Source: an uncultured Draconibacterium sp.
GTDB taxonomy: Bacteria; Bacteroidota; Bacteroidia; Bacteroidales; Prolixibacteraceae
DNA length: 64,000 nt
Direction: 5' to 3'
Assembly (NCBI RefSeq): GCF_963676735.1
Contig: NZ_OY781464.1
Coordinates: 1,645,001 to 1,709,000 of the forward strand
Shown here: positions 26,096 to 33,787 of the stretch, one piece after another
How the letters are laid out: the number at the start of each line of letters is the position of its first letter
How positions within the stretch are numbered: the first letter of the stretch is position 1
The notes under the pieces: generated by a model
Told to the model about the DNA's origin: nothing
What the model saw: only the letters and a program-made list of their open reading frames with translations
Databases searched by the model: none
Program-made: the position numbers and the translations under genes

Positions 26096-27490
26096 ATGAT
26101 TACATTTAAAAAATTAAAAGAAACAGGTTTCAGGCCGGTTTTGTTAGTTCTTGTCTTTCTGGTTTCTGCTTGTAGCCCCTATTTTTACCAGCCAATTGGA
26201 GAAGAAAGAGACGCACAGCTTGGGCCGGAAACACAAATGAAGAAAGATTTGCTTGATTTGCCAGCACCCCAGGAGCCTATTGTTGTTGCAGTTTACAAAT
26301 TCAGAGACCAAACCGGACAATACAAAGCTTCTGAAATTGGTGCAAACTGGTCTACAGCAGTAACTCAGGGAGCAACCAATATTTTGGTGAGAGCGCTTGA
26401 AGAATCGGGTTGGTTTGTTCCCATTGAAAGGGAAAACATCAGTAACCTTCTGAATGAAAGAAAAATTATTCGTTCAAGCAGAGAGCAATACGAAGGCAGC
26501 TCGGGGGTAATGTTACCTCCCTTATTGTTTGCAGGTGTTTTGCTTGAAGGAGGAATAGTATCCTACGAAACTAATATTTATACCGGTGGGGCAGGCGTAC
26601 GCTATTTTGGTACCGATGCTTCGGCACAATACCGCGAAGACCGGGTAAGTATCTACCTAAGAGCAGTGTCAACCAGTAATGGAAAAATATTAAAAACGGT
26701 TTACACTACTAAGTCTATACTGTCACAAGAAGTTTCAATGGGGGTATTTAGGTACGTTAAATACAAACGATTATTGGAGGCTGAAACCGGATATACCTAT
26801 AATGAGCCTACAGAATTAGCAGTTACTGAGGCTATAGAAAAAGCAGTTCATAGTCTAATTGTTGAAGGTATTCTTGATAACTTATGGAGTTTGGAAAATC
26901 AGGAAGAAATAAAAGATGAGCAAATTCAAAACTATCTTAAAGAACGCGAGGATAGGGTAGATATTGATCATATTGGAAGACCTTTTGAACAAGAAAAAAG
27001 AGCAAAACTGTTTACCGCTTTGCTAGGGTCAGGTCAATTTTACACGGGTGATTACTCAACCAGTACTATCAGGCCGGGCGCAACATTCGAATTGGGGTAT
27101 GGAATTAATAAAAATTTCTTTATTGAAACTGATGTGGGCTATCAAACAATACATATTGAAGAATTGATGACATCAAACGAATATTATGCCGATTTAAGCC
27201 TTTTATATCTGTTAAATTCGCAAGGGAAGTTTTCTCCTTACCTGGGCTTTGGTGGAGGAAGTTATTATGATTTTGACTCCAATATTGGGTTGTCTGATAA
27301 AACACTCATCCCATATTTGACATATAGGGCAGGGATGGAATATCTTATTGGGAAAAATACTGCCCTTACCGGAAAAGCTTTCATAAATCAGATGTTCTCT
27401 GATTATTATGATGGCCAAAAGGAAGGACAGTATAACGACCATATTTGGGGTTTTAAATTAGGTGTGAAATTTTATCTGGGAAAAAATTAA
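26096..27490 (+). CDS. csgG: Curli secretion channel CsgG with C-terminal outer-membrane barrel-like extension
   Basis: A 464-residue lipoprotein (lipobox FLVSAC, Cys26). Residues about 45-290 are a full CsgG domain: LDLPAPQEPIVVAVYKFRDQTGQYK, STAVTQGATNILVRALEESGWFVP, NLLNERKIIRSS, GGAGVRYFGTDASAQYREDRV and FRYVKYKRLLEAETGYTYNEP. It forms the outer-membrane export pore for curlin subunits. Beyond residue 300 lies an extra domain of roughly 160 residues of alternating beta-strand sequence (GATFELGYGINKNFFIETDVGY... HIWGFKLGVKFYLGKN) resembling small outer-membrane barrels. E. coli CsgG is about 277 residues and lacks this. The Asn of the constriction is kept, and the Phe is Trp here (GANWSTAV). 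Confidence 0.94.
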   Translation: MITFKKLKETGFRPVLLVLVFLVSACSPYFYQPIGEERDAQLGPETQMKKDLLDLPAPQEPIVVAVYKFRDQTGQYKASEIGANWSTAVTQGATNILVRALEESGWFVPIERENISNLLNERKIIRSSREQYEGSSGVMLPPLLFAGVLLEGGIVSYETNIYTGGAGVRYFGTDASAQYREDRVSIYLRAVSTSNGKILKTVYTTKSILSQEVSMGVFRYVKYKRLLEAETGYTYNEPTELAVTEAIEKAVHSLIVEGILDNLWSLENQEEIKDEQIQNYLKEREDRVDIDHIGRPFEQEKRAKLFTALLGSGQFYTGDYSTSTIRPGATFELGYGINKNFFIETDVGYQTIHIEELMTSNEYYADLSLLYLLNSQGKFSPYLGFGGGSYYDFDSNIGLSDKTLIPYLTYRAGMEYLIGKNTALTGKAFINQMFSDYYDGQKEGQYNDHIWGFKLGVKFYLGKN

Positions 27491-27494
27491 AACG

Positions 27495-28148
27495 ATGAAT
27501 ACCATGAGATTACTAAAATATTTACTATCAATAATTCTTTTTCTTTCACTGTATTCGTGCGAAGAAGATAAATTGGATATTGAGAAATTCGGAACCTTAT
27601 CAGGTGTTATCCTTGATGGGGATAACTACCAACCGCTGCAAGGAGTACAAATTGCAACCAATCCGGCAAGTTCTTCAACCATTACCAATAGCGAAGGCAA
27701 ATTCGAATTTAAAAAGGTTGCTGAGGGCGAAGTGGTTGTTAGTGCTCGTAAAAATGACTTTTTAAGCAGTACCGTGAGCGTTGCAGTTTACGATGGAGAA
27801 GTTACAAATCTCACTTTTTTTCTGCTGAAAGATGAAAAGGATGTGGGATGGGTAACGATTTATAGCCCTGTTCCGGGAAACGGTGCTGTTGGCCAAAATA
27901 CCAATATTACTTTACAGTGGGAAGTTGATCAGCAGTACAATAGTAAAGAATTGGTTTATACGGTTCATTACTACAAATCAAACTCAACCACACAAAAGGT
28001 GGCAGGAGAGAACTTATATGATAAAGAAGTTGTTGTTTCGGATTTAGAATATAATACAACTTATTACTGGTATGTGGTTGCCAAACACGAAGGAAGCAGG
28101 GTTGCCAATAGCCCAACCTGGACATTTAAAACAGAAGCAGATAATTAA
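27495..28148 (+). CDS. Lipoprotein with CarboxypepD_reg-like and FN3-like domains in the csg operon
   Basis: A 217-residue lipoprotein; the lipobox is LYSC (Cys22, counting from the first Met), and an internal ATG at 27504 is an alternative start. Residues about 35-115 form a carboxypeptidase-regulatory-like Ig fold (TLSGVILDGDNYQPLQGVQIATN). Residues about 120-215 look like a fibronectin type III domain (YSPVPGNGAVGQNTNITLQWEVD... TTYYWYVVAKHEG... PTWTFKTEAD). It starts 4 bp after csgG and is followed by the operon terminator. Adhesion or surface anchoring of fibres is plausible, but no function is established. Confidence 0.75.
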   Translation: MNTMRLLKYLLSIILFLSLYSCEEDKLDIEKFGTLSGVILDGDNYQPLQGVQIATNPASSSTITNSEGKFEFKKVAEGEVVVSARKNDFLSSTVSVAVYDGEVTNLTFFLLKDEKDVGWVTIYSPVPGNGAVGQNTNITLQWEVDQQYNSKELVYTVHYYKSNSTTQKVAGENLYDKEVVVSDLEYNTTYYWYVVAKHEGSRVANSPTWTFKTEADN

Positions 28149-28170
28149 ACTAGAAATGAATAAAAGATGA

Positions 28171-28197
28171 AGGGATTCGTTAGCGAATCCCTTTTTT
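28171..28197 (+). terminator. Terminator of the csg operon
   Basis: AGGGATTCG, loop TTAG, then CGAATCCCT make a 9-bp perfect stem followed by TTTTT. It lies 22 bp after the stop codon of the lipoprotein gene. Confidence 0.88.
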
Positions 28198-28340
28198 ATG
28201 ACCTTATGTCTAGTTAAGTTAGTTGTTAAATTCACATAGATATTTCCTTGTGTGTTATAAATGAGAGAAATGTAGTGTAATTACGTATTTCTATTTTGCC
28301 GGTTAATTTGTAATTTGCTTACGATAAAAAATAAGGTTAA

Positions 28341-29339
28341 ATGAAAACTACCCAAAGTAATGTGCTACTGATTGGAGAATCAGAAGCATCAAGTAAAATG
28401 TTTATTGACGTGTTGGCAAAAGAAGGATACCGTGTATCTTTTGTAAGCAATATTGAAATAGCCATCCAAAAGTCATTAAGAAATCTTCCCGATTTAATTA
28501 TCTGTTTCTATGATTTGAACGATTTAAATGGATTTCAGGTGTACAATATTCTCGATAACGAGTTATTGAAAAATGAAATACCATTTATTATGGTTTTTAA
28601 TCAGTTTCGCAAAAATGAATTCTTTGTGGCGGTAGAACTGGGAATTGACAGTTTTATCTACCCGCCTTTTGACCAGGAGCGAATTGTAAATATTGTTCAA
28701 AAGCAACTGGTGAAAAACAGCGAGAGAAAAGCTTCAGGTGTAATTAAATTCGATTCAATCTGCAGAATGATTCCCTACGGAATTTTTGTGGCCGATGATC
28801 GTCAGATTATTCAAACCAACGAAACGTTTGATGATTTGGCCAAATCTGCTCCACGAAAAAATGGCAGTTACCTGTTAAATGAGGTCTTTGATTTTAATTC
28901 TTTTACTGATGATGAATTAAAACTGTCACGATTTATGAATGGGCTAACAAAAGATTGTAGATTAAATCGCATTAAAATCCGTGGACGTTCAGATCAGTAT
29001 TTTAATCTTTATTTTTCGTTAGTAAAAAAGCGAGGATCTTCGTCAAAAATAATAGGTGTTCTTTTTCCGGTTACAGTTGATGCACCTAAACCTGAGTTAA
29101 ATCTGATAACTCCTCTGGAAAACGTTAAATATCTTGATCCTAATGTAATCACCAACCGCGAGCGACAAGTACTTCAGTTATCTGCTACCGGAGTGCCCAT
29201 AAAGCAGATTGCAGAACGTCTTGGTATTTCTGAACGAACAGTTGAAAAACACCGCTCCAATATCATTCAGAAAACCGATTGCGGAAACATTATGGAAGCC
29301 GTATTTATGTTTGGAAAAAACCATATGTTGAACGTTTAG
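28341..29339 (+). CDS. LuxR-type regulator with pseudo-receiver domain (curli locus regulator 2)
   Basis: A 332-residue paralog of the regulator at 20362-21357, with the same three parts. The receiver-like domain has Phe56 in place of the phosphoacceptor Asp (PDLIICFYDLN) and lacks the conserved Lys (DSFIYPPFD). A PAS-like middle contains MIPYGIFVADDRQIIQTNETF. The LuxR HTH contains TNRERQVLQLSATGVPIKQIAERLGISERTVEKHRS. It lies between the csg operon and the next curlin gene, with its own terminator. Two such paralogs bracketing the main operon suggest paired control, perhaps as a heterodimer or in sequence. Confidence 0.8.
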   Translation: MKTTQSNVLLIGESEASSKMFIDVLAKEGYRVSFVSNIEIAIQKSLRNLPDLIICFYDLNDLNGFQVYNILDNELLKNEIPFIMVFNQFRKNEFFVAVELGIDSFIYPPFDQERIVNIVQKQLVKNSERKASGVIKFDSICRMIPYGIFVADDRQIIQTNETFDDLAKSAPRKNGSYLLNEVFDFNSFTDDELKLSRFMNGLTKDCRLNRIKIRGRSDQYFNLYFSLVKKRGSSSKIIGVLFPVTVDAPKPELNLITPLENVKYLDPNVITNRERQVLQLSATGVPIKQIAERLGISERTVEKHRSNIIQKTDCGNIMEAVFMFGKNHMLNV

Positions 29340-29693
29340 ATTAATTCAAATATTTGCTTTTTAAAGCCACCCGGGAAAATCCTTAGGGTGGCTTTTTTGT
29401 GCCTCTGAGTTTTGGTCGTTTTACAATAAATTGGACTTCATGTTTCTATTCGGACGCTGTTTAATGCGCTAATAATCTGTTGTATGGGGAGTTGTTTTAG
29501 TGTCTGCACTAACAGTGGTTGCACTTCATAAATCACCTATTTATTTATGTGTTACATAGCGGTAATTTTGGTTTAGAAATTGAAATCGGAAATGCTATGC
29601 AATTCATAAAATGCCAAACATAATATTTTCAAATCGAACTCAAAAAAGAGTTTTCTTATAATCTTTTTTATTAACAACTTAAATTTTTAAATC
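29340..29693 (+). other. Intergenic region before the third curlin gene
   Basis: It holds a terminator (29363-29398), then AT-rich sequence with no gene visible, and ends in the TTAACAACTTAAATTTTTAA leader just before the ATG at 29694. Confidence 0.5.
29363..29398 (+). terminator. Terminator of regulator 2 gene
   Basis: AAAGCCACCC and GGGTGGCTTT form a 10-bp perfect stem around a 13-nt loop, followed by TTT. It lies 24 bp downstream of the stop codon. Confidence 0.85.
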
Positions 29694-30821
29694 ATGAAAA
29701 AATTTCTTTTTCTTTTTGCAATGGTATTGGCAACCAGTGTCGTTTTCGGACAAGTTGCCACAATCGACCAAACAAACACAGCGCCTGTAGGTAGTTCTGT
29801 TGTTGCTACGGTAACTCAAACTGGTGCAAGTGAGGTAGACGTTGATCAAATTACTAACCAGGATAACCTGGGGGTTAACAGCATTAGTGCAACGATTACG
29901 CAAAGCGGTGCCGGAGGTAACATGGTAACTGTAGATCAATCGGCTTTAGGACAGGCATTAGGTGCATCTTCTCTTGAAATTACAACTTCGCAAGATGGAA
30001 TTAATAACGTTGCCCTGCAAACTCAAATTTCTGGCAGCTGGTCAGCTGGTTCTCAAATATTTATGGCCAATCAGGTAGGTGAAAAGAATGAGTTGACTCA
30101 GTACTCTAATAGTGGCGGGCAAGAATTTACATCTTCACAGTCTGGCTATTTTAATATTGGTTATCAGCAGGCAGAGAATGGCGCTGGAGGAGGTAATTTT
30201 GCTTTTCTCACTCAAAATGGAATTGAAAATCAATCAATGCAGTCTTTTTCGGGAATTAATGCACGCGATGCGATTGTAGAGCAAATTGGAGATTATAATG
30301 AGGCAAGTCAATCATTTTTGGGTGGCTCATTTGTACCAGTTGCTGATAGAAGCAGGGCAGAGATTTACCAATGGGGCAGTAATGATAAAGCAACCCAGAT
30401 GCAAGACGGAATTGGTTCATTTCAATATGCCGAGCAAGATGGAACAGGTGATAATGTAATTGACCAAAAAAGTTATGGAAACTATAATAAGTCATATGCC
30501 CTTCAGTATGGTGGCAGTGGTGACATTAAGATAACTCAAACCAGTACAGCATTGGAAGGTGAATATGATCTTGGAAACAGCACGATGGTAAGCCAGGAAG
30601 GTAATGGCTCGGTTGCCGAAATTTCTCAAATGGGGTCGCAAAACTCAGTTGAGGGTTTAGGTGGTGTTGGAACTTATGCAATAAATAATAATGGAGCACA
30701 ATTATTTGTTAAACAGGATGGCGCATTAAATGTTGTGCAGTCTTTCCAAAACTCTGCTACAGCTATTGAAACAGTTAACCAAAGTGGAACAGCTTGTGTG
30801 GCAATAGTTAGCCAGCAATAA
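29694..30821 (+). CDS. Curlin-repeat-like secreted protein, second architecture (copy A)
   Basis: A 375-residue secreted protein with signal peptide MKKFLFLFAMVLATSVVFGQ. The N-terminal part (TIDQTNTAPVGSSVVATVTQTG) resembles that of the protein at 31568-33403 rather than the csg-operon subunits. Repeats are irregular; about six strict QxGxxN cores are visible (SQDGINN, NQVGEKN, TQNGIEN, EQIGDYN, SQMGSQN, KQDGALN). It ends GTACVAIVSQQ, with a lone Cys near the C-terminus. It has its own terminator and the shared leader. It is probably a specialised or minor fibre component. Confidence 0.8.
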   Translation: MKKFLFLFAMVLATSVVFGQVATIDQTNTAPVGSSVVATVTQTGASEVDVDQITNQDNLGVNSISATITQSGAGGNMVTVDQSALGQALGASSLEITTSQDGINNVALQTQISGSWSAGSQIFMANQVGEKNELTQYSNSGGQEFTSSQSGYFNIGYQQAENGAGGGNFAFLTQNGIENQSMQSFSGINARDAIVEQIGDYNEASQSFLGGSFVPVADRSRAEIYQWGSNDKATQMQDGIGSFQYAEQDGTGDNVIDQKSYGNYNKSYALQYGGSGDIKITQTSTALEGEYDLGNSTMVSQEGNGSVAEISQMGSQNSVEGLGGVGTYAINNNGAQLFVKQDGALNVVQSFQNSATAIETVNQSGTACVAIVSQQ

Positions 30822-30852
30822 ATCTACCTTAGTTGCTTTTAACTTTATGATT

Positions 30853-30882
30853 TCCCTGAGGACTGTTCCTCAGGGATTTTTT
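30853..30882 (+). terminator. Terminator of the copy A curlin-like gene
   Basis: TCCCTGAGG, loop ACTGTT, then CCTCAGGGA form a perfect 9-bp stem followed by TTTTTT, 31 bp after the stop codon. Confidence 0.9.
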
Positions 30883-30914
30883 ATGCGTAAATTCTTTTAA
30901 ATAACTGCTTTAAG

Positions 30915-31350
30915 GATAATTTTTTGCCATATTCTACCGTGAAGAGCATCGACCCATGTTATTGGGTAAACTTTCTTTAATGGCGTTTTTTGAGACATTC
31001 TTTTACCCAAGGAGTAATTCTGTCGGTAATTTCAATTCATCTTGTAGCTGATTTGTCAACGTCCTGTCTTTCCAAGATATAAATTGATTGTTTCATGCAA
31101 GCTCACCCTAATGCCTGACAAGCCAATTATTTCGATGATAAAGTTGCCGGCGTAAAGCATTGTATTTTTTTTATAAAAATTAACTCAAACGTACCGCATC
31201 GGTCTTGCTGAGATTCAATCGCAACTTTTCAGATGATATTTTCAGGGTTTTGGAACTCTTGCCGTGGTTATATTTTTCTCGTCAATAAAGTCTTTCATTT
31301 CGGTAGCAAGAGTGCTTTCTAAAAGTTTTATTATTATGAGGCAAAAAAGC
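30915..31350 (-). pseudogene. Degenerate IS256 (mutator)-family transposase remnant
   Basis: Translating the minus strand in shifting frames recovers an ordered set of IS256-transposase-like pieces. These are KLLESTLATEMKDFIDEKN (near 31340-31280), HGKSSKTLKISSEKLRLNLS (31266-31200), a TFE..FIKK piece, EITDRITPWVKECLKK (31040-30988) and PLKKVYPITWVDALHGRIWQ (about 30985-30920). The last two carry the family block ITDRI.P.VKE...PL..VYPI.W.DA.H, including the first catalytic Asp region. Multiple stops and frameshifts show long inactivation. The C-terminal half is gone. It lies between two convergent curlin-like genes. Confidence 0.75.
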
Positions 31351-31510
31351 CTCCTTCGCCAGTTTAGAATTTTCCGTTACCCAATTGGTTTTTTGCTATG
31401 TCTAGTATTACAGGTTTATAGGAGAACCTTTCTTCTTGTCGGTTATAAATAAAAATAACATCTGTTTTAAACTTGTGAACAGAGTTTAATTTTCCAACAC
31501 CTAGGTTCAT

Positions 31511-31544
31511 AAAAAAAGACAGCCCGATAGGCTGCCCTTTTTTT
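31511..31544. terminator. Bidirectional terminator downstream of the large curlin-like gene
   Basis: CAGCC and GGCTG pair around CGATA, extended by A/T arms on both sides with runs of A and T. It lies just beyond the stop codon of the leftward gene at 31568. Confidence 0.7.
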
Positions 31545-31567
31545 ATTTAATCATATGGTTTTAAAAT

Positions 31568-33403
31568 CTAGAATTGAATAACTGTTGAAACATTACCGTT
31601 TCCATTTTGTGTGATTGTAGACATTGCTCCAAATGCAGTTTGTTCTACATTTGCAGTATTAAAGCTTCCTAATTGGTTAAGTAGTAATGTACTTCCATTG
31701 TTATTTAGAGCAGGATCTCCGGCAACTACTCCTTGCAAAATATTGCTGTCTCCTTCTTGTAATACTGTTGCGCTAGAAAAACTACCTTCGTCTTGATTAA
31801 GAAGGATACTATTTCCGTCGCCATCTTGTGTAAGCATTGCATGAGCTCCTGATAATGCGTTTTGTCTGAGTGTTGATGTGTTGTAATCTCCTGTAATTGT
31901 TTGAGTTGCTTCATTATTTGCTCCTTGTTGTGACACTGAAATAGAATTGTAGCTACCGGTGACGCTTTGTGTTGCTATTTGGTCATCTCCTGTTTGAGAA
32001 ATATTTAGAGAATTTAATGTACTTGTGGCACCATAGATATATTGTTTTGCTTCTGATGAACTTGAACCGTTCCATTGTTCAATATGGCTGGAGTTGAAAG
32101 AACCTTCTACCAATTGATAAGCTTCATTATCAACAGAACCATAGACTTGCCATATGTTTGAATTGTTGTTTTGGCTTGTTGCAGTTATGTCCTGTTTAGC
32201 AAAGTTGTTTTCTGAATTCCATGTTTGTTGAATAACGACATCATTTTTATATCCATCTAGATTCTGGATTGCTTCGTTATTAGAACCAATTTGCCAGATT
32301 AAAGCGTTATGCCAGGTGTCTCCCTGTCCATTCATATCTCCATTCACGGTTTGGGTGGCTCTGTTTCCTGTTGCGCCAACTTGTTCTTGTTCTATGTCAA
32401 TTTCGTTATCGTTACCAGATACCATTTGTGTTGCTGTATTGTTCAAGCCCACTTGAATGATATTTGCCAGGTTTAAATCTCCGGTAAATGTTTGGTAAGC
32501 TTCATTACCCATTGGCAAATTTCCTGCCGGGCTTGTTTGAGTTACATTTCCAATATTATCGTTACCAATTGTAACCGTTTGTTCCGAATAGTTGCCATCA
32601 CCATTTTGTATAGCTGTAAGTCTTGAAACAGCGGTGCTATTTCCAGAGGTGAATTTTTGTTTAGCTTCGTTAAAATTGCCAAGCTGGTCTATGTCGGCGT
32701 GGTTTTCTTTTGTATTGTCGCCAAAAATTTGTTCACCAATGTTTGAGTTACCTTCCTGGTAGATATCTCCTTGTGCGTCTAGACTTTTCATTACTTGTCT
32801 AGCTTGGTTAAAATCTCCAATCTGCATAATTTTACCTGTGGCAAAAGGAGTGTTGGCTCCATCATAAGTTGAGCCACCGTCGCGTTTTGTTTCCTGAACG
32901 GCATCATTTTTATAACCATCTTGTGTTGCTTCAAACTTTACCGATCCCTGATCTCCATCAACAGACGATTGTGTAATGGTATTCAATTCACCATTTTGCT
33001 TTGCCATAAAATCGCGTTCAACAAACTTATCGTTTGAAGGGTCATCGGCCTGTGTTTGTGTGATTGCATTTTCTACTCCTGTTTGCGTAGCACTAACTTT
33101 TAATATACTTCCATCAGGAGCAGTAGTGGTAGCAGCAGTTTGATTAATGGTTACAGTGTTTGCGTTCCCACCGGTATTGGTTTGTGTAACTATTGCCGAT
33201 ACCTGGTTGCCAGCACCATTAACTGTATTGCCAACGCTGCTTTGTGTAACGGTTGCATTATCGCCGCCTGTTTGAGTAACGGTGGCAACAACAGAACTAG
33301 TTCCCCCATTGGTTAGATCGTTGGTTTGTGTAACCGTTGAGGTTTGCGCAAATGCAAAGCTGGCAAGCGCAACAAAAACAATTAGAAATCCTAATTTTTT
33401 CAT
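31568..33403 (-). CDS. Large curlin-repeat secreted protein, second architecture (copy B)
   Basis: A 611-residue secreted protein, the largest of the locus. The signal peptide is MKKLGFLIVFVALASFAFAQ. The N-terminal 100 residues are Thr/Val-rich (TSSVVATVTQTGGDNATVTQS) like copy A. About 15 QxGxxN cores follow (TQDGYKN, MQIGDFN, YQEGNSN, DQLGNFN, IQNGDGN, WQIGSNN, TQDGDGN, LQEGDSN), often alternating with a second unit of the EAxQxxxG type. Its length implies a long beta-solenoid. It is transcribed opposite to the other subunits and has the shared leader in front. Export through CsgG is expected by homology. Confidence 0.85.
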   Translation of the reverse strand: MKKLGFLIVFVALASFAFAQTSTVTQTNDLTNGGTSSVVATVTQTGGDNATVTQSSVGNTVNGAGNQVSAIVTQTNTGGNANTVTINQTAATTTAPDGSILKVSATQTGVENAITQTQADDPSNDKFVERDFMAKQNGELNTITQSSVDGDQGSVKFEATQDGYKNDAVQETKRDGGSTYDGANTPFATGKIMQIGDFNQARQVMKSLDAQGDIYQEGNSNIGEQIFGDNTKENHADIDQLGNFNEAKQKFTSGNSTAVSRLTAIQNGDGNYSEQTVTIGNDNIGNVTQTSPAGNLPMGNEAYQTFTGDLNLANIIQVGLNNTATQMVSGNDNEIDIEQEQVGATGNRATQTVNGDMNGQGDTWHNALIWQIGSNNEAIQNLDGYKNDVVIQQTWNSENNFAKQDITATSQNNNSNIWQVYGSVDNEAYQLVEGSFNSSHIEQWNGSSSSEAKQYIYGATSTLNSLNISQTGDDQIATQSVTGSYNSISVSQQGANNEATQTITGDYNTSTLRQNALSGAHAMLTQDGDGNSILLNQDEGSFSSATVLQEGDSNILQGVVAGDPALNNNGSTLLLNQLGSFNTANVEQTAFGAMSTITQNGNGNVSTVIQF

Positions 33404-33787
33404 GATTTAAAAATTTAAGTTGTTAATAAATAAAGAGTGAAGTTTATTTTGTACTTCTTGTGTTATGCTCGAGTTATAATTCATTCTGTGCTTAAAATTT
33501 CTAAATCAAAATTAGGATGGATATGGGGTAAAGTAAATAAGTGTTTTATGAAATCATTTCAAGCTGGGGGCTTCTACTTAATAGTTGTCATTTGTTGGCG
33601 CTATACCTATAGTCTGCAAATATCTATTCTCTAAAATAAAGTAATTCTTGAGTAAAAAACTGGTATGAGTTTAATTATTATTTTAAGGAGTAAGTGTAAG
33701 ACCTAATTGCTGAATTAGGGCATAAAATACTTATTTAGAAAGTTGGTGAGTTGATATAATTTTGAATTCAAAGAATTTTAGACTTTA
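33404..33787. other. Divergent intergenic region between two curlin-type genes
   Basis: This 384-bp region drives the leftward gene at 33403 and the rightward gene at 33788. It holds the TTAACAACTTAAATTTTTAA leader (minus strand), a CCTAATT/AATTAGG dyad (33702-33719) and a TAATTTTG element (33757-33764). No gene is supported. Confidence 0.5.
33702..33764 (+). promoter_or_regulatory. Dyad plus -7 element upstream of the second SDFYFP-type gene
   Basis: CCTAATT-GCTG-AATTAGG is a perfect 7-bp dyad (33702-33719). A perfect TAnnTTTG motif, TAATTTTG, lies at 33757-33764, 24 bp before the ATG at 33788. The dyad sits where an activator such as the LuxR-type regulators could bind. Confidence 0.4.

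Noticed and set aside
31264..31452. Short plus-strand frame in the gap between curlin-like genes
   Set aside because: The region is explained by a decayed transposase on the minus strand; the plus-strand frame has no coding character.
33437..33634. 65-residue frame between the divergent curlin genes
   Set aside because: It overlaps the promoter region of the leftward gene and shows no ribosome-binding site or domain.
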